From: Microbacterium luteum
GTDB taxonomy: Bacteria; Actinomycetota; Actinomycetes; Actinomycetales; Microbacteriaceae
Direction: 5' to 3'
Length of the DNA: 64,000 bases
NCBI RefSeq assembly: GCF_015277875.1
Contig: NZ_CP063814.1
Coordinates: 2,790,001-2,854,000, forward strand
The notes under the pieces are model-generated. The model did no database searches, had not been told where the DNA came from, and saw nothing but the letters and a program-made list of their open reading frames with translations. Shown piece after piece: positions 50,891 through 58,964 of the stretch (its first letter is position 1; the number at the start of each line of letters is the position of its first letter). Position numbers and translations under genes: made by a program.

Positions 50891-50940
50891 ACCCGCCGAA
50901 CCGTTCACCGGCCCGCGGTGCCGCAGCGCCCGCGTGTCCC

Positions 50941-51013
50941 AATTCAGGCTGAGAGAGTGCCGACGCCGCGAATCGGCCCGAATCCGGCATCGCCGCGCCC
51001 GCCAGCCTGAGTT
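50941..51013. repeat. Family B inverted-repeat element, copy B5 (73 bp)
   Basis: AATTCAGGCT (50941-50950) and AGCCTGAGTT (51004-51013). Interior diverged from B3/B4 but the 73 bp length is kept. Confidence 0.85.
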
Positions 51014-51178
51014 AGTGCAACGACTCCGACTCGCACTCCAACGCGGAAGCCCACTGCCGCCCCACCATCGGCAGTCACGCAGACATCGGCCGCCACGCAG
51101 GCCGCACGAGGCCCCGTCCCTCGACCCCGAGGCGCCCGAACCGTAACCGCGGCCACGCCGCGGGCTCTCGCGTACCCC

Positions 51179-51251
51179 AACTCAGGCTGCAGGAGTGACA
51201 ACGTCGCGAAACGACCCAAAGTCGGCCTCACCGTTCCGCTCGGCCTGAGTT
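51179..51251. repeat. Family B inverted-repeat element, copy B6 (73 bp)
   Basis: AACTCAGGCT (51179-51188) and GGCCTGAGTT (51242-51251). Interior close to B3/B4 (GCAGGAGTGA, CGCGAAACG). Confidence 0.85.
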
Positions 51252-51280
51252 AGTGCCCCTCCACGCGGGACGCAGAACCG

Positions 51281-51420
51281 CCGACGCCAACGCCAACACG
51301 GACACGGACACCGACACCGACGCAGACGGGGACACGGACACGGACACCGACACCGACGCAGACGCAGACACCGAAGCGGACGCGACGCAGATACCGAAGC
51401 GGACGCGGAGGCGGAGGCGG
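51281..51420. repeat. Hexamer-like microsatellite (GACACC/GACGCA)
   Basis: About 140 nt of GACACG/GACACC/GACGCA units. It would code for Thr-Asp or Val-Ser runs, but no start signal supports expression. The stretch 51421-51682 before the DUF4956 gene shows nothing else apart from that gene's promoter region. Confidence 0.7.
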
Positions 51421-51682
51421 ATGCCATCGAGGCCGCCCCAGGGGCCGACACCCGTGCGCCCGCCCGTCACCGACACGAACGCCGGCCGGCACCGGCGCCG
51501 ACGCTCGGCGGACGGCTCTGGTGCAACTGACACGGGCGGCCCCACCGGCAGACGCGATCCGCCGTTCACCGGCGCGTTCGGGTCGCGTTACCGATTCGTA
51601 ACCCCGCCCGAGGTCTCCCATAGCACCTGCATAGGCGGGCGGCGTTCTCTGGAACTCCGACACCACCCGTCAGGAGCAACCC

Positions 51683-52330
51683 GTGGAACTGGTCACCGTC
51701 ATCGCCCTCGATCTCATCGCGATCGCCGTCCTGGCGTTCGCCGTCTACTACCCCCGACACCGGCGACGAGACCTCGCCATCGCCTTCGTCGGCGTCAACG
51801 TCGGCGTGCTCGCGGTGTCGATGGTGCTCACCGACTCGACCGTCACCGCCGGCCTCGGCCTCGGACTGTTCGGCGTGCTGTCGATCATCCGCCTGCGGTC
51901 CCGCGAGATCGAGCAGAGCGAGATCGCCTACTACCTCGCCGCCCTCGCCCTCGGTCTGATCGCGGGCCTGTCGGGCGCGGCCACATGGAGTGCGATCGGC
52001 CTCACGGCGCTGATCGTCGGCGTGATCGCGATCGTCGACAGCCCCCTCGTGCTGCGTCGCTCGCGCGAGCAGACGCTCGTGCTCGATCGGGCCTACCCGA
52101 ATGAGGATGACGCCCGAGCGGCCGTCGAGACACTCCTCGGCACACCCGTGCAGCGCGTCACCGTGCGCGGACTCGACCTCGTCTCCGACACCACCACGGT
52201 AAACGTGCGGTACGCCCTCCCCCGCCGCGGAGCCTCGCCGCGTCGCCGCAGCACGCATGACAGCTCCACGCCCTCGGAGCGCGACAGCGCGCCCGACACG
52301 GTCGCCCACACCTGGCAGGTGGCCCGATGA
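51683..52330 (+). CDS. DUF4956 membrane protein
   Basis: 215 residues from GTG 51683 with CAGGAG upstream. Four hydrophobic segments in the first 125 residues, then a soluble domain with 'SDTTTVNVRYALP'. The 'GLFGVLSIIRLRSREIEQSEIAYY' region, split around residue 72, is the DUF4956 signature. Such proteins are consistently encoded next to VTC-domain polymerases, as here (4 nt overlap), and probably form a membrane complex with them. Confidence 0.85.
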   Translation: MELVTVIALDLIAIAVLAFAVYYPRHRRRDLAIAFVGVNVGVLAVSMVLTDSTVTAGLGLGLFGVLSIIRLRSREIEQSEIAYYLAALALGLIAGLSGAATWSAIGLTALIVGVIAIVDSPLVLRRSREQTLVLDRAYPNEDDARAAVETLLGTPVQRVTVRGLDLVSDTTTVNVRYALPRRGASPRRRSTHDSSTPSERDSAPDTVAHTWQVAR

Positions 52331-53145
52331 ACGCCCTCGCCGCACTCGGCGGCCTGCGCACCGTGAGCCTCGACGAACTCAACGCCCAGGCGCAGCTGCA
52401 GACACGCGTCGACCGCAAGTACATCGTTCCGGCCCGCGACCTGTCGGCGGTGCTGCATGCCCTCCCCACCGGCAGCGAAGTCCTGGACATCGGCGGAGAG
52501 AACGCGCTCCGCTACGCCTCGCAGTACTTCGACACGCCCACCCTCGACAGCTTCTACGGCGCCGTGCGCGGACGCCGACGTCGATTCAAGGTGCGCGCGC
52601 GCACGTATCTCGATTCGGGCGGATCGTTCCTCGAGGTGAAGACCCGAGGTGCACGCGCCGCCACCGTCAAGGACCGGGTGCCAGTCACCGGCGACGAACT
52701 CGACGACGAAGCGGTCGCGTACGCCACCGACCTCCTCGCCGATGCCGGGATTCCCGGCGCGGCGCGCCTGGCCGAGAGGCTGCAGCCGACGCTCGTCACT
52801 CGATACCGCCGCGCCACGGTGCTGCTCCCGGCGACGCCGGGCGGCGACCCCTCGCGGGCGACGATCGACACCGAGCTCACGTGGATCGCCGCCGACGGCG
52901 CGGTCCTGCAGCTGCCGTCGTCCGTGATCGTCGAGACGAAGTCCGGGCAGCGTGCCGGCGCGCTCGACCGCACGCTGTGGCGACAGGGCCACCGCCCCGC
53001 GAAGGTGTCGAAGTACGGCACCGGGATGGCCGCGCTGCACCCGGACCTTCCCGCCAACCCGTGGCACCGGGCGCTGAGTCGGCATTTCCGCCACGGAACC
53101 ATCGCACGGGGCATCGCGCCCGGTACCGCCTCCGTCCCGGCGTGA
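52327..53145 (+). CDS. VTC-domain protein (polyphosphate polymerase-like)
   Basis: 272 residues. A CYTH/VTC tunnel fold is indicated by 'LQTRVDRKYIVP' near residue 20, 'YFDTPTLDSFYGAVRGRRRRFKVRAR' (split, basic phosphate-binding residues) near 67, 'FLEVKTRG' near 98, 'TRYRRATVLL' near 158 and 'VIVETKSGQ' near 200. In yeast Vtc4 this fold makes polyphosphate from ATP at a membrane. ATG overlaps the DUF4956 stop, so the two are translated together. Confidence 0.85.
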   Translation: MNALAALGGLRTVSLDELNAQAQLQTRVDRKYIVPARDLSAVLHALPTGSEVLDIGGENALRYASQYFDTPTLDSFYGAVRGRRRRFKVRARTYLDSGGSFLEVKTRGARAATVKDRVPVTGDELDDEAVAYATDLLADAGIPGAARLAERLQPTLVTRYRRATVLLPATPGGDPSRATIDTELTWIAADGAVLQLPSSVIVETKSGQRAGALDRTLWRQGHRPAKVSKYGTGMAALHPDLPANPWHRALSRHFRHGTIARGIAPGTASVPA

Positions 53146-53186
53146 CACAGACTGACCGCCCTGCGCCACCGCGGCCCCGGCGCTCG

Positions 53187-53192
53187 TAGACT
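53187..53192 (+). promoter_or_regulatory. -10 box of a leaderless promoter (racemase)
   Basis: TAGACT ends 6 nt before GTG 53199. Confidence 0.6.
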
Positions 53193-53198
53193 CGGCGC

Positions 53199-53900
53199 GT
53201 GAAGACGATCGGCGTGCTCGGCGGGATGAGCTGGGAATCGTCGCTGGAGTGGTACCGCCTCGCCAATGAGCGCATGCGCGATCGCCTCGGCGGCTATCAC
53301 TCCGCACGCATCCTGCTCGACTCCCTCGACTTCGCCGAGATCGAGACCCTGCAGGCCGCGGGCGACTGGGGCGCAACGGCGCGGATCCTGTCCACCCGCG
53401 CACGCAGGCTGCAGGATGCGGGCGCCGACCTGATCGTGCTGTGCACCAACACGATGCACATCGTCGCGGACGACATCGAAGCGGCCATCGACATCCCGTT
53501 CCTGCACATCGCCGATACGACCGCCGACGCGATCGCCGCGGCCGGGTTGCACACCGTCGGCCTGCTCGGAACGGCGTTCACGATGGAGCAGCCGTTCTAC
53601 CGCGACCGCCTGGCCTCGCGCGGCATCCGCGCCCTCGTTCCGAACGAAGAGGATCGCCGCACCGTGCACGACATCATCTACGGCGAACTCGTGCACGGCG
53701 TCGTGACCGACGACGCGCGCGGGCGGTATCGCGACGTGATGGCACGACTGCATGAGGCGGGCGCGGACGGAATCATCCTCGGCTGCACCGAGATCGAGCT
53801 GCTCGTCACACGCGCCGACAGCCCGGTGCCGGTCTTCCCGACGACGGCCCTGCACGTCGACGCCGCGGTCGCCTTCGCACTCGGCGCCGACGGCTCCTGA
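53199..53900 (+). CDS. Aspartate/glutamate racemase family protein
   Basis: 233 residues. N-terminal 'TIGVLGGMSWESSLEWYR' and the two catalytic cysteines in 'VLCTNTMHIVAD' (near residue 83) and 'ILGCTEIELLVTR' (near 195) define the cofactor-independent Asp/Glu racemase family, YgeA-like branch. It interconverts L- and D-amino acids (Asp, Glu or broader). Single gene with leaderless promoter; convergent with a short LacI gene 9 nt away. Confidence 0.9.
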   Translation: MKTIGVLGGMSWESSLEWYRLANERMRDRLGGYHSARILLDSLDFAEIETLQAAGDWGATARILSTRARRLQDAGADLIVLCTNTMHIVADDIEAAIDIPFLHIADTTADAIAAAGLHTVGLLGTAFTMEQPFYRDRLASRGIRALVPNEEDRRTVHDIIYGELVHGVVTDDARGRYRDVMARLHEAGADGIILGCTEIELLVTRADSPVPVFPTTALHVDAAVAFALGADGS

Positions 53901-53909
53901 CCGGGCGAA

Positions 53910-54446
53910 TCACCTCTCGCCGTCGATGCGGGCGAAGAGTTCGCCCGCGGCGGACCTCGCCGAGGCGACGAGCTCATCGCGCGACGCCGACGCGGCGGCC
54001 ATCGCGAGCACCGGGCGGTCGGCGTCCTCGGCCCAGACATCGATGTCGGGGCTCGGTCCGCAGAGCAGGACCCCGTCGACGTTGCGGGAGATCAACGCGT
54101 CCACCCCCGCGCGGATCGCGACCGCCTCTCCACCGGCGCGCACCACGACGAGCAGGGCGCCGTGCTCGTCGGCGACCTCGGCGACCGCCTCCGCCACAGC
54201 CGCGCACGCGGGGTCGGCGAAGGCCGGAACGACGAGACCGATCGTGGGCAGGATGCGCCCCTGACGCAGCGCGCGGGCAGCGCGGTTCAGCCGGTAGCCG
54301 GTGGCCGCGATCGCCTCACGGATGCGCTCCTCCTGCTCCGGCGAGGTCTGCTGCTTCCCGTTGAGGATGCGCGAGATCGACATCCGGCTCATCCCGACGA
54401 TGTCGGCGATGTCCTGGAGCGTAGCCTTTCGTCGTTGACCGGCCAT
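53910..54446 (-). CDS. Short LacI-family protein (C-terminal half missing)
   Basis: 178 residues. The LacI headpiece is intact ('TLQDIADIVGMSRMSISRIL', residues 9-28; hinge 'ALRQGRILPTIG') and the first subdomain of the sugar-binding core follows ('GLVVPAFADPACAAV', 'VDGVLLCGPSP'). The core ends near 'RPVLAMAAASASRDEL', whereas the family runs about 330-340 residues. TAGAAT (54453-54458) lies 6 nt upstream of ATG. Either a truncated repressor or a natural short form that could bind DNA without a normal ligand domain. Confidence 0.7.
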   Translation of the reverse strand: MAGQRRKATLQDIADIVGMSRMSISRILNGKQQTSPEQEERIREAIAATGYRLNRAARALRQGRILPTIGLVVPAFADPACAAVAEAVAEVADEHGALLVVVRAGGEAVAIRAGVDALISRNVDGVLLCGPSPDIDVWAEDADRPVLAMAAASASRDELVASARSAAGELFARIDGER

Positions 54447-54641
54447 GACCGGATTCTAGCCCGGGGCCAGAAAGCCCGGTCTGGCGGCAGGGCGGGGATG
54501 GCCGGAGGTTTGCGCAAGATCTCCCGAGCGGATGCGCGAATGTATCGGGATGGAAACGTTGGGTCGCTAACATCGCCGACGAGCGGACGCGGGTCGCGGG
54601 GGAAGCCGCTCGAGACGCCACTTGATCCTGGGGGATTACCG

Positions 54642-54800
54642 ATGCATGCTCGCCGTTCGCGCCACTCTCGTCACCGCTCCCGCGTGCTCACGCCCTGGTA
54701 TCGCCAGGAGGTGGGAGGCCTGCCGGTGTGGGCCATGATCGTCATCGCCCTCGCGGTGGCCGGCCTCATCGCATTCACCGTGACGAACATGCCGGCATGA
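54642..54800 (+). CDS. Small single-span membrane protein (52 aa)
   Basis: ATG 54642 with GGGGGA 8 nt upstream. A basic N-terminus ('HARRSRHSRHRSR') precedes one membrane helix 'VWAMIVIALAVAGLIAF' near the C-terminus, giving an N-in topology. No family recognised. Longer in-frame openings upstream run through the LacI promoter and are rejected. Confidence 0.55.
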   Translation: MHARRSRHSRHRSRVLTPWYRQEVGGLPVWAMIVIALAVAGLIAFTVTNMPA

Positions 54801-54848
54801 CCGTCACGCATCCCGCCGGCCGGCGGTGAGGGCGCATCCACCCGGCGG

Positions 54849-55214
54849 TCAGGAGGAGAGGATCGCAGCGATGCGCGTGCGCAGCTCTCGCGGCAGGAAG
54901 GGCTTCACGAGATAGTCGTCCGCGCCCGCGGCCAGAGCCCGCGCCCGGTCCTCGTCGGTTCGCCGCGCCGTGAGCATCACGATTCGCGTCGTGGCGAAGT
55001 CGACATCGGAGCGCAGCTCCTCGCACACCTCGATGCCGGTCTTGACGGGCATCATCCAATCGAGGAGAACCAGATCGGGATGCTGGGCGCGGGCGAGCTC
55101 GAGCCCCTCGCCGCCGTCGCGCCCCACCCGGATGTCGTATCCGTCGCGCGCGAGCACGTCGCGGACGAGCGATGCGACGTCTTCGTCATCCTCGACGATC
55201 AGCACCTGAGCCAT
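54849..55214 (-). CDS. Stand-alone response regulator receiver (CheY-like)
   Basis: 121 residues from ATG 55214. Receiver motifs: 'LIVEDDEDV' (acidic pocket D9/D10), phosphoacceptor D52 in 'LVLLDWMMP', Thr in 'VMLTARRT' and Lys in 'DDYLVKPF'. No output domain. It is divergent from a MASE1 sensor kinase 121 nt away and is its probable partner. Confidence 0.9.
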   Translation of the reverse strand: MAQVLIVEDDEDVASLVRDVLARDGYDIRVGRDGGEGLELARAQHPDLVLLDWMMPVKTGIEVCEELRSDVDFATTRIVMLTARRTDEDRARALAAGADDYLVKPFLPRELRTRIAAILSS

Positions 55215-55323
55215 GCGACACCTCCCTGGCGGGCGTCTGTTCAACCTACCCGGCGCGAGGCGAATCCTCGACTGCGGCACATCGCCCTTGATCCCAATGC
55301 CGAAGATGACCCATAATCGCCGC

Positions 55324-55329
55324 TACCCT
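55324..55329 (+). promoter_or_regulatory. -10 box of a leaderless promoter (MASE1 kinase)
   Basis: TACCCT ends 6 nt before GTG 55336, which fixes the start of the sensor kinase. Confidence 0.55.
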
Positions 55330-55335
55330 CTGACC

Positions 55336-57060
55336 GTGGAGCGCTTGACCCCCGACACGCGCCTGACGCGGACACGCGCCGAGCGTCCGCAGACGCCGGC
55401 ATGGCTGTGGATCGTCGCGGCCGTGGGGATCCTCGCCCTCGCGCTCCTCGGGGTCTCGTTCTCCGTGCCCGGCACCCCCCTGGCGGTGTGGTGGCCGGCC
55501 GCCGGCTTCTCGGTATGGTTCGCACTGAAGGCGGCGCCGCGTCAACGGTGGATCGCGGTCGTCGTCATCTTCGTCGTCACGACGATCGCCAACGCGCTCG
55601 CCGGTCGCGACGCGACGCTGTCGCTCATCTACGGTGCCGCGAACGCGCTGGAAGCCGCCCTCGTCGTCGAGCTGCTCGCTCAGCGCACCCGCATCACCGC
55701 GCGACGGGCGCATTTCCCGATCACGACCGGACGCCGATTCCAGCTCGACTCGGCGCACGCCGCCCTCTACTTCGCCCTCGCCGCCGTCATCGGATCGGCC
55801 TCGACGGGCGTCATCGTGGGCGTCACCGCCGCGGTCGTGAGCGGCGCCTGGTCACCGCTGCCGGGTATCTTCGCGAGCGTTTCGCACTGCGCCGCGATCC
55901 TCCTGATCGCTCCGTTCGCCCTTCTCCCGCCCGCCGTGGCCACGCGGGTGAGCCGGGCGGAGATCGCCGCGCAGACCCTGCTCCTGGCCGGACTGATCGC
56001 GATCACGTTCACGGCGCTGACCAGCCTGCCGGGAGCCTTCCTCATCTTCGGTCTGTTCACGTGGGCGGTGCTGCGCTTCCCGCTCCGGGTGGTATACCCG
56101 CAGGCGCTCGCCACCGCCGTGATCGTGCTCGTGCTCACCATCCTGGGCGAGGGGGCTTTCGCCGACCGGGCGAACAGTCCGCTGGAAACCGCCGCCGTCA
56201 CGGTCGTGTTCATGACCTCGCTCGCCGCGCTCACGGTGCTCCTGTCCTCCGCGCGCTACGAGACCCTCGCCCGGGCGACCGCCGCCCTCGAACTGACCCG
56301 TGCACAGGCCGAGGTGCAGCGCGAACGCGCCGCCGCCCTCGCCGACCGACTCGAACTGGAACGTCAGCGGCAGGATTTCGTCGCCACGACCAGCCACGAG
56401 CTGCGCACCCCGATCACGAGCATCCTCGGCTACAGCGATCTGCTCCGCGAGTCGGAGGCGGCCACCCCCGAGCGGGACTGGATCGAGATCATCCACCGCA
56501 ACGCGAAGCGCCTCAGCGATCTCGTCGAAGATCTTCTCGCCCTCGGCCACGGCGAAGCCGCGCCGAGCGCGCTCACCCCCGTCGACGTGGCCGCACCGGA
56601 TCTGATCGCCGACGTTCTCTGCACCCACGAACCGCTGGCGATGGCCCGCCGACTCGACCTCGCCCACGCTGCACCGGCCGACGCCGTGATGCGCGTCGAC
56701 CGCGGCGACGCCCTGCGGGCCCTCGGAAACCTCGTGTCCAACGCGGTGAAGTTCACTCCGGAAGGCGGGAGGGTGCTCGTGGAAGCGTCGCGCGTGGACG
56801 GCGAGGTGGTCTTCACCGTCACCGACACCGGACCCGGGATGTCGCCGGCCACCCTCGCACGGGCCTTCGACCGGTTCTACCGCGCACCCGACGCCGAGAC
56901 GCAGAACACCCCCGGCACCGGCTTGGGGCTCGCGATCGTCCGCGAGCTCGCCGAGCGCAACGGCGGCCGCGTCGACCTCACCTCGCCGGAGCACGGCGGC
57001 GTGCGGGCGACGCTCGCGTTCCCCGCGGTTCCGCAGCACGCCGAGGCAGGAGCGCGATGA
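55336..57060 (+). CDS. MASE1-type sensor histidine kinase
   Basis: 574 residues. About eight membrane segments (residues 25-310) resemble the MASE1 sensor domain, with 'WWPAAGFSVWFALKAAPRQRW' (split) near residue 52. A short coiled coil leads to HisKA 'VATTSHELRTPITSILGYS' near 350 (phospho-His) and an HATPase domain with 'NLVSNAVKFTPEGG', 'VTDTGPGM' and 'GTGLGLAIVRELAERNGG'. The signal is unknown. The divergent CheY-like gene is the likely substrate. Confidence 0.9.
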   Translation: MERLTPDTRLTRTRAERPQTPAWLWIVAAVGILALALLGVSFSVPGTPLAVWWPAAGFSVWFALKAAPRQRWIAVVVIFVVTTIANALAGRDATLSLIYGAANALEAALVVELLAQRTRITARRAHFPITTGRRFQLDSAHAALYFALAAVIGSASTGVIVGVTAAVVSGAWSPLPGIFASVSHCAAILLIAPFALLPPAVATRVSRAEIAAQTLLLAGLIAITFTALTSLPGAFLIFGLFTWAVLRFPLRVVYPQALATAVIVLVLTILGEGAFADRANSPLETAAVTVVFMTSLAALTVLLSSARYETLARATAALELTRAQAEVQRERAAALADRLELERQRQDFVATTSHELRTPITSILGYSDLLRESEAATPERDWIEIIHRNAKRLSDLVEDLLALGHGEAAPSALTPVDVAAPDLIADVLCTHEPLAMARRLDLAHAAPADAVMRVDRGDALRALGNLVSNAVKFTPEGGRVLVEASRVDGEVVFTVTDTGPGMSPATLARAFDRFYRAPDAETQNTPGTGLGLAIVRELAERNGGRVDLTSPEHGGVRATLAFPAVPQHAEAGAR

Positions 57061-57092
57061 TCCCCGCTCGCGTGCGGCTCGAGCGCGTCGTC

Positions 57093-57941
57093 TCAGCGCA
57101 CCGCGATCGTCGGTGAGGTCGGATCCTCGAGCACCGACGTCGAGACCGAGCCGAGGAAGAAGCGGGCGAGCGCGCCGCGGCCGTGCGTGCCGACGACGAG
57201 CAGTGCGGCATCCCGTGCCAGGTCGGTGAGCAGCTGCGCGGCGTCGGCTTCCTCGACCCGCGTGTGCACCTGCAGCTCGGGATGCGCCGCACGCACCCGC
57301 GCGAGGGCACGCTCAACGCGCTCGGTCGCGACCGGGCCGAGGTCGATCGGGGTGAGGCCGGCGGGGTCCGCCGAGCCGATCAGGTAGTCGCCGCTGCCGG
57401 TGAGATCTCCGGATACGGGCACCGGCAGCCACGCGCTGACGGCGATGAGCGGCTCCCCGCGGCTCAGGGCCTCGTCGGCCGCGAACGCGACGGCCGCCGG
57501 CGTCACATCCGAGTCGTCGATGCCGACCACGACGCCGTGTCGGCCAACGACCGAGCCGTGCGGCACGACGGCGACGGCGCTGTGCGCGCCGGAGACGACA
57601 TGACGCACGAGAGCGTCGTGGTGGTCGGCGTGGTCGTGTCCGAGCACGACCAGCGTCGCGTCCTCGGACATCGCCACGAGCCCGTGGGCGAGATCCCCCG
57701 TCACCGTCTGCGCATCCACGTCGACGGGGACTCCGAGGCGATCGACGATCTCGCGCACGCGCGCCGCCTCGGCCTCGAGCAGGATGCGCGCGGTCGGCAC
57801 CGCCTCGTCATCGGCCCGTTCCGGCGAGGTCGCGACGAGCGTGAGCCGCGCCTCACGGGCCGCGGCGCGGGTCGCGGCCCAGGTCACGGCCTCCTCGGTC
57901 GACGCGGACTCGGTCACCGCCACCACGATGCGTTCGGTCAT
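57093..57941 (-). CDS. Universal stress protein with two Usp domains
   Basis: 282 residues from ATG 57941. First Usp domain 1-135 ('RIVVAVTESASTEEAV', 'LVVLGHDHADHHDALVRHVV') and second 140-282 ('GVVVGIDDSDVTPAAVAFA', 'LLVVGTHGRGALARFFLGSVS'). The G-2x-G-9x-G-S/T ATP motif is clear in the second domain and degenerate in the first. Tandem Usp proteins in actinobacteria respond to hypoxia or starvation. Ends 32 nt from the kinase gene, convergent. Confidence 0.9.
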   Translation of the reverse strand: MTERIVVAVTESASTEEAVTWAATRAAAREARLTLVATSPERADDEAVPTARILLEAEAARVREIVDRLGVPVDVDAQTVTGDLAHGLVAMSEDATLVVLGHDHADHHDALVRHVVSGAHSAVAVVPHGSVVGRHGVVVGIDDSDVTPAAVAFAADEALSRGEPLIAVSAWLPVPVSGDLTGSGDYLIGSADPAGLTPIDLGPVATERVERALARVRAAHPELQVHTRVEEADAAQLLTDLARDAALLVVGTHGRGALARFFLGSVSTSVLEDPTSPTIAVR

Positions 57942-58041
57942 CGGACCCGCCCCCTTCCGCACCGCCGTCCGCGGCACCGTCACGCCGATGCTATCGACGG
58001 CGGCGGCGTGGCACATCCCGCGACGTGGCACACTCGACGAC

Positions 58042-58350
58042 ATGGAGGACTGGGTGGATGACGCCGCGGAACAGCTGGAGAAGCTCACCGGCGATCCGAT
58101 GGCCGGGGCCGCCCGCGGCACGGTGACCGTGCTGACGGTGTCCGAGCCCGACGGCCGCGCTCGCTACCAGGAGTGCCGCCTGCGCCTGCGCGCGACCGGC
58201 GACGACGTCGCCGAGGCGATCGTCGAGACCGCCGTCGTCGTCGACCGCCGACACTGGCCCCGTGCGGGTGCGACACTCCCCGCGCGCATCTCGCGTACGC
58301 ACCCGGGAACGATCGACGTGAACTGGGATGCGCTCGCGCGCGGCCGCTGA
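58042..58350 (+). CDS. Hypothetical protein (102 aa)
   Basis: ATG 58042, 7 nt after CACACT, a possible leaderless start. Soluble, mixed alpha/beta: 'MEDWVDDAAEQLEKLTGD' helix, then beta-rich 'TVTVLTVSEPDGRARYQECRL' in pieces, ending 'RISRTHPGTIDVNWDALARG'. The last part resembles short domains found repeated in other Microbacteriaceae proteins, but I do not recognise a family. Confidence 0.55.
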   Translation: MEDWVDDAAEQLEKLTGDPMAGAARGTVTVLTVSEPDGRARYQECRLRLRATGDDVAEAIVETAVVVDRRHWPRAGATLPARISRTHPGTIDVNWDALARGR

Positions 58351-58363
58351 GCGCCGAGCCGGC

Positions 58364-58714
58364 CTAGGGGATGGCGACCGGAGGGGCGACCTTCCCGGAA
58401 TCCACGTCGAACGGGATGACCGCGTCGAGGTCGACGGTGAGCCCGGCCGTGGAGCTGGCGCGGTTCGCCAGTTCGCTGAGCGTCGGGGCGTGCAGCGGTT
58501 CCGGAGCGGCCGATCCGAAGACGAAGCGCAGCGGGATCGACGGTTCGATCCAGAGAGTCGATCGCCCGCCCTCGTCGTCGGCGGCGTTGCGCCACGACAT
58601 GGTGAAGCTCTCGTGACGACGGAGCTTGGTCGCGATGACGACCTTGAGGTGCGCGAGCAGGCGATCGGGGAACTCGATGGGATCGGGCAGATTGCCGTAG
58701 TAGAGGTGGCCCAT
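58364..58714 (-). CDS. DUF7882 family protein
   Basis: 116 residues with GAAGGGATG upstream. The pattern 'MGHLYYGNLPDPIEFPDR', 'LAHLKVVIATKLRRHESF' and 'WIEPSIPLRFVF' is typical of a small protein family that I know mainly from Microbacteriaceae. Function unknown; often annotated as an ATP-dependent ligase-associated or hypothetical protein. Useful as a lineage marker. Confidence 0.75.
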   Translation of the reverse strand: MGHLYYGNLPDPIEFPDRLLAHLKVVIATKLRRHESFTMSWRNAADDEGGRSTLWIEPSIPLRFVFGSAAPEPLHAPTLSELANRASSTAGLTVDLDAVIPFDVDSGKVAPPVAIP

Positions 58715-58964
58715 GGGATGACATCCCTTCGCCTCGCGGAGGTTGCAGAGACCGGCTACGCGAGAACTGACGCCGATAGGTCAAACCCTACCTCTCATGC
58801 ACGCGACCGGCACCCCGATGAGAGGGATCTCACCCGCATTCGTCGGCCCCGGGGTGGCCGAGCGCGCGCGGCTTCGATAGCGTGAGCGGATCGAGGACGC
58901 CGCGGCGACACCCCGACTCGCGATGCGGAGCCGTCCTCCCGATCTGCGGAGTGGTGTGCGCGTG

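Noticed and set aside
51253-52104. Thr-Asp repeat protein reading through the hexamer tract
   Set aside because: No start signal, and the second half is an alternate frame of the DUF4956 gene. The repeat is explained by microsatellite DNA.
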